Shown here: positions 8,041 to 14,262 of the stretch, one piece after another
How positions within the stretch are numbered: the first letter of the stretch is position 1
Layout of the letters: each line of letters begins with the position of its first letter
Source: G020348385 sp964580235
GTDB lineage: Bacteria; Acidobacteriota; Aminicenantia; Aminicenantales; Aminicenantaceae
DNA length: 25,679 bases
Assembly: GCA_964580235.1 (NCBI GenBank)
Contig: CAZOJY010000041.1
Coordinates: 1 to 25,679 of the forward strand
Reading direction: 5' to 3'
Made by a program: the position numbers and the translations under genes
Notes under the pieces: generated by a model
The model's database searches: none
Seen by the model: the letters and a program-made list of their open reading frames with translations, nothing else
What the model was told of the DNA's origin: nothing

Positions 8041-9270
8041 TCAGTTGGAAAAATACCCCTGGCGGTGGGCCACCTTTAAGCGCTTGTTTTTTACTCTGAC
8101 CTTGATTTCTCTAAACCGGCCGTCTTTTTTATATTTTTTAGGGGAATAATACAGAAGATAGTAGTTTTCAGAGGCTTCTACGGCTCTTTTAAAGGATGAA
8201 GCCGGGTTTGCTGAGCTGTCCACATACCCCCCGGTTGCATCCGCCATTTCCCTGAAAGCACTGAAAATGTCTTCAGACCGCTCTTGAAAATACACGCCCT
8301 GCACATGCTTGATGGGAGGGGTTACAAATAAAAAATGAATCGAAATCGAAGAATCCGCATAGGCCTCCTTGACTCGATCCACGTCAAAAGAAATATCCCT
8401 GCGAGAAGTCTCGGCCATGCTGTAGAGCCCCTGAAGAATATGGGGCTTATCCTGGTATTGGGCCATGTACTTGTTTAGAATGCTGGGCTCAATTTGAGGG
8501 ATGTATTCTCTTTGATAAACCATAAATACGTACTTTTGCCCGGTTTCATTTTTCAGGGCTTTGGCAAAATCCAAAAGCTTCTGCTGATCCACGTGTCTGA
8601 GCTTTTTGATCCTCTCCAGGATGTTCAGGTATTTCATGAGCTGTTTTTCAAGGGGCATTCGGCCATATCCGGAAAGGGTGAACTCATCCAACTGCGCAGC
8701 CCCTATGCTTTGTTCATCGGGAGGACCTGTCGATAAGGATTTGGCCAGACCGATGAGCTCCTGGATAGCTCCCCGGTATTCGGCATTCCCCATCAATGCG
8801 TCTTTCCGCAAAAGCTCTTTTAGCTGTTCGGATAGCTCCTTCCGGGATTGGAACTCCAGAGCCCGATTTCTTAACCTGAAGCTGTTCATCGGTGTGACAA
8901 TAATGAGGTTATCATCCGGCTCCAGCACATGTTCATGAAAATAATCTATGGCAGATCCTATTTTAGATGTGTATTCAGATATTTCAAAAAAGAGAAAAAA
9001 AGTTCTTTTTGTGGATGGAACGAATCTTTTCTTTTCTTCGCTTCTTTCCACCGTTTTCTTTTTAACAAGATAAACAGCTAAAATTTTTTGGGGAACGCCG
9101 TCTTCTAAAACTTCAAAGTCTTCAATGTTAAGGCTCTCTATAAAATTGCCGTGATCAAAAACTCTGACCGGAACCTCGATGTTTATGACCACCGCCTGCT
9201 CAGCCGCTTGCTGAGAAAAGACGCCCAGGCCAATCAATGGAATACACACGGCAAGCAATAATCGTCTCAA
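8041..9270 (-). CDS. Secreted VWFA-related protein (acidobacterial type)
   Basis: 409 residues starting at a TTG codon with AGAGG about 6 bases upstream. Signal peptide residues 1-20 (MRRLLLAVCIPLIGLGVFSQ). Residues of about 25-70 contain VPVRVFDHGNFIESLNIEDF and VLEDGVPQKI, the hallmark N-terminal strand region of the VWFA-related domain family described mainly in Acidobacteriota. A von Willebrand A-like fold follows, but the metal site looks degenerate (FEISEYT instead of DxSxS). Near the end are ATGGYVDSS and YYLLYYSPKK, also typical. It is presumably periplasmic or surface-associated and adhesive or scaffolding; no specific partner is known. The 50-base gap to the convergent peptidase gene has no clear terminator. 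Confidence 0.8.
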   Translation of the reverse strand: MRRLLLAVCIPLIGLGVFSQQAAEQAVVINIEVPVRVFDHGNFIESLNIEDFEVLEDGVPQKILAVYLVKKKTVERSEEKKRFVPSTKRTFFLFFEISEYTSKIGSAIDYFHEHVLEPDDNLIIVTPMNSFRLRNRALEFQSRKELSEQLKELLRKDALMGNAEYRGAIQELIGLAKSLSTGPPDEQSIGAAQLDEFTLSGYGRMPLEKQLMKYLNILERIKKLRHVDQQKLLDFAKALKNETGQKYVFMVYQREYIPQIEPSILNKYMAQYQDKPHILQGLYSMAETSRRDISFDVDRVKEAYADSSISIHFLFVTPPIKHVQGVYFQERSEDIFSAFREMADATGGYVDSSANPASSFKRAVEASENYYLLYYSPKKYKKDGRFREIKVRVKNKRLKVAHRQGYFSN

Positions 9271-9323
9271 GAAAACCTCTTGGCTAGAGAGATATCACAG
9301 AAGATTATGAAAGTCAAAATTCT

Positions 9324-12266
9324 CTAATTTTTCAGCATCGGATCATCTCTTATTGTGATAAAACCTGAATAGGTTTCACCATTCATGGTCATTTTCAGCA
9401 TATATGTTCCGGACGCAGCTTCGGCCCCTCTTAGAGGGCGCATAAAAAAGCCCCGTCCCCTGGCAAAACTCCGGAATTTTTGCATAACAGCCCGAAAAAT
9501 CTTGTTGTATTCATCCGTGGTTTGTGCATCCTGGAATTCCCGATACAATAGATTCAGCTGTTCCTTAAGCTTACCTTCGAGTTGTTTTCTCAATTCAGAA
9601 AAAATATTTTCCAACCGCTTTATAAAGCTTTTCTTCTGCTGATCTGTCGGATCGAAGCGCATATCCCATCTGTATCGGCCGATGCCAGGCGTACCCTCCA
9701 GCGCCAAAATTCTTTTCATAGACCGGTCCAGGTTGCTGATTTCAAGCAGGAGTTTTCCTTGAGATTTTGCCTTGAGATAATAATTTATCGAGGCCGAGTT
9801 TTGGATGGGTGTCGGTGAATTGGCAGGCTCAATTTGAGACATGGAAAGGGGATTCCGCCCCACGAATAACTTGTGGCCCCGGGTTGCCCCTCTGCTTATG
9901 CCTTCCCATCTGGTTGCTACAGGATTTTCGAACAGATGAGCATCCTGCCCAGACACCTCTTCTGTAAACTGCTGGAGAGGTGTGATGTCATCCAGGATAA
10001 ACACTCCACGGCCGTGCGTTCCGGCGATCAAATCTCCGCTCCTTGGATGAATCAGCAGATCATGCACCGCAACCGTCGGCATCCCGCTTTTCAGTGCGCG
10101 CCACACCCTGCCGCCAGTGACAGAGGCAAACACCCCAGATTCTGTGCCTACAAACAACAGATTTTTATTCTTCAAATCCTCTCGTATGACATGAACGCAA
10201 TGCCCCTCCGGAAGGTTGTTTGTGATATTTTCCCAGGTCCTGCCGAAATCACCAGTCCTATAAACATACGGCTGAAAATCATCGCTCCGATGGCCGTCAA
10301 AGGTCACATAACAGAGGCCTTTGTCGAAATGGGATGCTTCCACCCGGCTGACCCAAATGGCCTTCGGAACGTCTGGAATGTTAGATCTTACATTAGCCCA
10401 GGTCATTCCATCATCCAGGCTTAGCTGCACGTTCCCATCGTCAGTCCCCACCCATATCAATCCGGGTACAAGCGGAGATTCAGAGATTGTGACAATGGTG
10501 CAGTGAGTTTCCGCTCCGGTGACATCCCGGGTCAGTCCGCCGCTGTCCCGGAGTGTTTTTTCCAGGTCATTCGTGGACAGATCCGGACTAATAATCCGCC
10601 AGTGATTGCCCCTGTCTACACTTTTGAAAAGAACATTGGCACCATAATAAAGCGTGTGGGGATTGTGATGGGAGAGGACAAACGGCGTGTTCCAGTTCAT
10701 CCGTATCACAGGATGGCCGGGATCCGTCTGCTTGGGAACGACATCTTCCCAGTTCAGTGTGTTTGTCCTTGTCGGTGTGATCGATGTTGATTTTTGTCGG
10801 AACAGGGCATGGTTCCGCCTCATTCTCCCGCCCTGGCTTTCTGAATAGACTGTGGTCCAATCGATGGGATCCACTGCCGTGTAGAATCCATCGCCGCTGT
10901 GGAACTTGAACCAGTGATCATTAAAAATGCCGTTGTAATCCCGGCTGTTGCTCGGTCCTCCCCAAATCCCATTGTCCTGAAGCCCGACATACACATAGTA
11001 GGGATCCCGCAAATCCGCGGAAACAGCATAAACTTGGCTTATCGCATAATTATCGAAAAAGTTGAAATGCTCCCCATGGTCATATGTGATGGAAACGCCT
11101 TTATCGTTTCCCACATAATAACGGTCCTTATTGTGGGGATCGAGCCACATCACATGAAAATCACCGGAGATACCGCGCATTCCTGATTGAAAGGTCTTAC
11201 CGCCATCTTCAGAAACCTGAGCCTGACTCCCCATGGCATAAATGCGTTGATCATCACTGGGATTGATGTAGATATGGCTGTAATAAAACGGACGGCTGTT
11301 ATACCGGTTCATATAGACCCATGTTTCACCTCCATCTATGGATCGGTACACACCCGTGCCGAGTTTGCTCATATCCTGATATTCTTTGCTGCCTCGCCTT
11401 GGCTGATACCCATGCTCGATGATAGCCATCACGATCTCAGGATTCTTGCGGAAAACGGCGATACCGATACGGCCGATATTGCCCTGCGGAAGGCCATGGG
11501 TCAGCCTTTTCCAGGTCTGCCCACCGTCTGTGGATTTGAACAGCCCCCCATTCGGCCCGCCGCTGTCAAACCTGTACGGCTTCCTCAATCTCTGCCAGAA
11601 TGCCGCGTACAAAATATCAGGATCCGTTGGATCCATCTTGATATCGGTGCACCCTGTCTTGCCATCATTGGGCAGGCCATTCTCAAGTTTCTGCCAGGTC
11701 TCCCCCCCATCTGCGGTCTTGTAAAGCCCGCGCTGCCCCGTGTATCCCCACAGGTGCCCCTGTGCTGCCACATAAACAATATCAGGATTCTCAGGATGAG
11801 TGGTCACTCTTGCGATATGGTGGGACTCTTCCAAGCCCATTCGGGCAAAAGTTTTTCCTCCATCCGTGGATTTATATATACCGTCTCCCCAACCCACACT
11901 GTTCCGTACATTTGCTTCTCCCGTACCGACCCAAATAATATCCGGATTTTTTGGGAAGATGGCCACAGCCCCGATAGAAGCGGATCCGTAATTGTCAAAA
12001 ATCGGTTCCCATGTCGTTCCGGCATTGGTCGACTTCCAGACTCCTCCTGAGGCAGACGCAACAAGCACAACCCGGAAGTCATTGTCTAAAGCCTGAATAT
12101 CGGTAACACGGCCGCTCATGTTGGCCGGGCCGATGTTCCGCCATCGCAAATCCTTGAAAAGCGCCTCATCCGTCTCCTGCGCCTTCACTACTCCCAAAAG
12201 CATGAAAGGAAGAATGATCGTAAACACGAAACAGGTTAAAATTCTTTTCTTGAATCGGATGATCAT
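9324..12266 (-). CDS. Secreted BNR/VPS10-like beta-propeller protein
   Basis: 980 residues with a signal peptide (residues 1-29, hydrophobic FVFTIILPFMLLGVV, cleavage at VKAQ). The mature part has about ten Asp-box/BNR-type repeats, for example KSTNAGTTWEPI, KSTDGGKTFARM, KTADGGETWQKL, KSTDGGQTWKRL, RSIDGGETWVYM, LSLDDGMTWANV and RTGDFGRTWENI, forming one or two propellers over roughly residues 40-740. This is the sortilin/VPS10-like or exo-sialidase-like family found in many copies in Acidobacteriota and Bacteroidota. A C-terminal region (about 790-980) has a helical, charged stretch and ends with an Ig-like strand segment (GETYSGFITIRDDP). I see no sialidase catalytic set (Arg triad plus Tyr/Glu), so calling it an enzyme is not justified. 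AGGAGG is 7 bases before the ATG, and the gene has its own promoter. Confidence 0.85.
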   Translation of the reverse strand: MIIRFKKRILTCFVFTIILPFMLLGVVKAQETDEALFKDLRWRNIGPANMSGRVTDIQALDNDFRVVLVASASGGVWKSTNAGTTWEPIFDNYGSASIGAVAIFPKNPDIIWVGTGEANVRNSVGWGDGIYKSTDGGKTFARMGLEESHHIARVTTHPENPDIVYVAAQGHLWGYTGQRGLYKTADGGETWQKLENGLPNDGKTGCTDIKMDPTDPDILYAAFWQRLRKPYRFDSGGPNGGLFKSTDGGQTWKRLTHGLPQGNIGRIGIAVFRKNPEIVMAIIEHGYQPRRGSKEYQDMSKLGTGVYRSIDGGETWVYMNRYNSRPFYYSHIYINPSDDQRIYAMGSQAQVSEDGGKTFQSGMRGISGDFHVMWLDPHNKDRYYVGNDKGVSITYDHGEHFNFFDNYAISQVYAVSADLRDPYYVYVGLQDNGIWGGPSNSRDYNGIFNDHWFKFHSGDGFYTAVDPIDWTTVYSESQGGRMRRNHALFRQKSTSITPTRTNTLNWEDVVPKQTDPGHPVIRMNWNTPFVLSHHNPHTLYYGANVLFKSVDRGNHWRIISPDLSTNDLEKTLRDSGGLTRDVTGAETHCTIVTISESPLVPGLIWVGTDDGNVQLSLDDGMTWANVRSNIPDVPKAIWVSRVEASHFDKGLCYVTFDGHRSDDFQPYVYRTGDFGRTWENITNNLPEGHCVHVIREDLKNKNLLFVGTESGVFASVTGGRVWRALKSGMPTVAVHDLLIHPRSGDLIAGTHGRGVFILDDITPLQQFTEEVSGQDAHLFENPVATRWEGISRGATRGHKLFVGRNPLSMSQIEPANSPTPIQNSASINYYLKAKSQGKLLLEISNLDRSMKRILALEGTPGIGRYRWDMRFDPTDQQKKSFIKRLENIFSELRKQLEGKLKEQLNLLYREFQDAQTTDEYNKIFRAVMQKFRSFARGRGFFMRPLRGAEAASGTYMLKMTMNGETYSGFITIRDDPMLKN

Positions 12267-12325
12267 AAAATTCCCTCCTCGAATGATTTCTCTTCCCGAC
12301 TAAATTTTATATTCTTTCTGGCAAC

Positions 12326-12354
12326 AAAATATTTCAGCCATAATGGAAAGTCAA
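12326..12354 (-). promoter_or_regulatory. Promoter of the propeller gene
   Basis: On the minus strand: TTGACT (12354-12349), 17-base spacer, TATTTT (12331-12326), leaving about 60 bases to the ATG at 12266. It is back to back with the promoter of the divergent hydratase gene. Confidence 0.55.
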
Positions 12355-12381
12355 GTTTCGCAGGCAGTTTTCTTATTTTGC

Positions 12382-12409
12382 TTGACTCTTCCTCCATCTT
12401 AATTATATT
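12382..12409 (+). promoter_or_regulatory. Putative promoter of the MaoC-like gene
   Basis: TTGACT at 12382-12387, 16-base spacer, TATATT at 12404-12409. It lies about 58 bases before the ATG at 12468. The AT-rich divergent region 12267-12467 contains nothing else I can support. Confidence 0.45.
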
Positions 12410-12467
12410 TTATTCCTGTTAAATTCCATAATCAGTAACACAAATAAAACGCTTTTTCGAGGACGAT

Positions 12468-12926
12468 ATGAAAGAGAGGCTGACGCTTGAGAAGCTGCAG
12501 GAATATGTGGGAAAAGAGATCGGCCTGTCCGATTGGATGGAAATCACTCAGAAAAGAATCGATGCCTTTGCCGAATCCACAGAAGATCGGCAGTGGATCC
12601 ATGTGGATCCTGAAAAAGCTAAGTCTGGACCTTTCGGGGCAACGATCGCCCACGGCTTTTTGATCCTTTCTCTTTTGGTGCATCTCACGTCCCGGATAGA
12701 ACTCTTCCAGCGGGGCGTCAAAATGGTGACCAATGTGGGGCTAAACCGCGTGAGATTCAAAAATCCTGTCCTTGTTGGGTCCAAGATCAGAAACCGATGC
12801 ACGCTCAAACAGGCTGCCGAAAAAGACGATGGAAAAATCCTCATCATGATAGAAAACAAGATCGAAATAGAAGGAATCGAAAAACCCGCGATGGTGGCCG
12901 AAGTGCTGGCTTTGCTTATCATCTAA
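12468..12926 (+). CDS. MaoC-family hot-dog (R)-specific enoyl hydratase-like protein
   Basis: 152-residue single hot-dog domain, the usual length for MaoC/PhaJ-type hydratases, which add water to trans-2-enoyl thioesters. The hydratase-2 signature is recognisable: FAESTEDRQWIHVDPEKA, with the catalytic Asp D40 and His H45, followed by GATIAHGFL (A61-H62-G63). The usual GDxNP is EDRQW here, as in the NodN-like subgroup. The chain ends at the last strand, so it is complete. No CoA-related gene is adjacent, so the physiological acyl substrate is unknown. GAGGA is 4 bases before the ATG. A perfect hairpin begins 2 bases after the stop. Fold and active-site call are strong. Confidence 0.85.
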   Translation: MKERLTLEKLQEYVGKEIGLSDWMEITQKRIDAFAESTEDRQWIHVDPEKAKSGPFGATIAHGFLILSLLVHLTSRIELFQRGVKMVTNVGLNRVRFKNPVLVGSKIRNRCTLKQAAEKDDGKILIMIENKIEIEGIEKPAMVAEVLALLII

Positions 12927-12927
12927 C

Positions 12928-12951
12928 CTGGATAATTCATAAATTATCCAG
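12928..12951. repeat. Perfect 10-bp hairpin after the MaoC-like gene
   Basis: CTGGATAATT, loop CATA, AATTATCCAG, starting 2 bases past the stop codon. There is no T-run behind it, so it is not a standard intrinsic terminator. It could stabilise the mRNA 3' end or belong to the neighbouring repeat element, because its core resembles the GAATTATTCAT motif at 12958. Confidence 0.7.
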
Positions 12952-12957
12952 ATTACG

Positions 12958-13131
12958 CTGAATTATTCATGTAAGATCTTAAAATCAAGGGACACGTTAC
13001 CGGAAATTCGGGACATGTACCGATTTTTTTAAAATCGGTAACGTGTCCCTTAAATTTTCTGTACATGTCCCTGATTTCAATACATCTAGCATTAAATCCC
13101 GCTAAAAAACCATGTTTATGAATAATTCAGG
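12958..13131. repeat. Composite palindromic element (REP/MITE-like)
   Basis: This fills most of the gene-free stretch 12927-13283. Outer inverted arms: CTGAATTATTCATG at 12958-12971, and its complement with one mismatch at 13117-13130. Inside are interleaved repeats. A (AAGGGACACGTTACCG, 12987-13002) is exactly complementary to A' at 13036-13051. B (GGGACATGTAC, 13010-13020) is exactly complementary to B' at 13061-13071. A central hairpin has 9-bp arms (13019-13027 and 13031-13039). A and B are themselves related (GGGACAyGTwAC-like). No transposase is encoded inside or next to it. GGGAC-type palindromes of this kind resemble REP elements mobilised by RAYT transposases (from memory). It has no coding potential. 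Confidence 0.65.
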
Positions 13132-13238
13132 CTAGCAAGTCAATAATCGATATTACTTTTAAATCAAGTCTCGCTATTTTTATGAAGAGTACAGGCTAAG
13201 GGGGTTGTGTTTTTTACAATTTTAGTTTTATCATTGTT

Positions 13239-13267
13239 TTGACAGCAACAGAAATCTTTATTAGATT
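13239..13267 (+). promoter_or_regulatory. Putative promoter of the HAD phosphatase gene
   Basis: Perfect -35 TTGACA at 13239-13244, 17-base spacer, weak -10 TAGATT at 13262-13267. Transcription would begin near 13274, only about 10 bases before the ATG at 13284. The TTG of this -35 box could be misread as a start codon. Confidence 0.5.
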
Positions 13268-13283
13268 TAATTCAATCTCTTTT

Positions 13284-14141
13284 ATGGATATGCAACAAAC
13301 TGGCCAATTAATCGTTTTCACAGACCTAGACGGCACACTTGCAGATTATCACACCTATTCCCATGAAGCAGCTCTTCCCGCTCTCGAAGCTCTGAGAAAA
13401 AACAACATTCCTTTAATCATTTGCTCGAGTAAAACCCGCGCCGAAATCGAAAAGTTTCGATTACGGATCGGCAACACCCATCCTTTCATATCCGAGAACG
13501 GTGGAGCTATTTTTATTCCCATCGGCTATTTTCCGTATGAATTCCCGTTCACTCGAAAAGACCTGAGATATCTGATCATCGAGTTTGGTACACCTTACCA
13601 CAAAATCAGGGGAACATTGAAAAAAATACAGTCTGAATTTCCCGAAACAGTGAGAGGTTTCGGTGATATATCAGCCCAGGAAGCCGCCAATCTCTGCGAG
13701 ATCCCTGCCGATGAAGGAGTCTTGGCAAAAGAGAGGGAATACGACGAGCCCTTCCTCCTGAAGGACAAGACAAAACTGGAAAAATTTCGAGAGATCGCAA
13801 ATGAGGATCATCTCCAGATTATTCAGGGCGGTCGATTTTATCATCTCATCGGGGAAAATGACAAGGGAAAGGCCGTCTCATACCTGACGGATATTTCCAG
13901 GAAAGCGTACGACCACATCATAAGCATTGCCTTAGGGGACAGCCAGAATGATTTGCCCATGCTTCAAGTTGTGGATTATCCTGTGTTGGTTAAAAAACCG
14001 GATGGAAGTCATGACCCGAACATCACAATGGACAATCTTATCCGTTCGCCTGGCAAAGGCCCCGAGGGTTGGAATTATTCCATTTTGGAGCTCCTCGAAA
14101 AAATAGACAGAATAAATTCGTCTCAAAAACCAAGCAATTAA
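13284..14141 (+). CDS. HAD-IIB phosphatase, mannosyl-3-phosphoglycerate phosphatase type
   Basis: 285-residue cytoplasmic phosphatase. HAD motif I is VFTDLDGTLADY with nucleophile D14 and acid/base D16. Motif II is ICSSKT (S48), motif III is the Lys region ENDKGKA, and motif IV is ALGDSQND with D219 and D223. SENGGAIFIP and the cap-domain segment REYDEPF are characteristic of the MpgP subgroup, which removes phosphate from mannosyl- or glucosyl-3-phosphoglycerate to give the compatible solute. It pairs logically with the GpgS-like transferase at 3181-4431. Start choice: frame-wise a TTG at 13239 is available, but it lies in a TTGACA promoter box and adds 15 residues before the fold. The ATG at 13284 (or 13290) has no clear Shine-Dalgarno and probably a very short leader. 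The sugar specificity is not readable. Confidence 0.8.
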   Translation: MDMQQTGQLIVFTDLDGTLADYHTYSHEAALPALEALRKNNIPLIICSSKTRAEIEKFRLRIGNTHPFISENGGAIFIPIGYFPYEFPFTRKDLRYLIIEFGTPYHKIRGTLKKIQSEFPETVRGFGDISAQEAANLCEIPADEGVLAKEREYDEPFLLKDKTKLEKFREIANEDHLQIIQGGRFYHLIGENDKGKAVSYLTDISRKAYDHIISIALGDSQNDLPMLQVVDYPVLVKKPDGSHDPNITMDNLIRSPGKGPEGWNYSILELLEKIDRINSSQKPSN

Positions 14142-14223
14142 TCGGGCTGCAGGCACTCTAATTTTCATATTGGAGACACTCCATAAGGTTAACCATCGTT
14201 TTTTAATAAGACCTTCTCTTTTT

Positions 14224-14258
14224 AAAAAAAAGGGGTGGAACCTTATGGAACATCCCCT
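14224..14258 (-). terminator. Intrinsic terminator of the minus-strand glycan cluster
   Basis: It begins 5 bases after the stop of the glycosidase-like gene. On the minus strand, AGGGG-(bulged A)-TG pairs with CA-CCCCT across a 14-base loop, followed by a run of eight T. This is a reasonable Rho-independent terminator for the whole operon. The + strand phosphatase gene ends at 14141. Its own terminator is not clear; only a 5-bp TGGAG/CTCCA hairpin is seen at 14171-14183. Confidence 0.6.
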
Positions 14259-14262
14259 AGAT

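Noticed and set aside
11187..12050. Long open frame on the + strand (287 codons)
   Set aside because: It is antisense to the BNR-repeat region of the propeller gene. The repeats' codon pattern keeps the opposite strand open, and its translation shows no domain.
9324..12266. Sialidase activity for the propeller protein
   Set aside because: Asp-box repeats alone do not show a sialidase; the arginine triad and Tyr/Glu catalytic set were not recognised.
12928..12951. Intrinsic terminator of the MaoC-like gene
   Set aside because: A perfect stem but no T-run follows on either strand, so only a hairpin is reported.
12987..13077. Riboswitch or structured regulatory RNA upstream of the phosphatase
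   Set aside because: The repeats are DNA-like perfect palindromes, no known riboswitch motif is seen, and the likely promoter at 13239 lies downstream, so they would not be in the mRNA leader.
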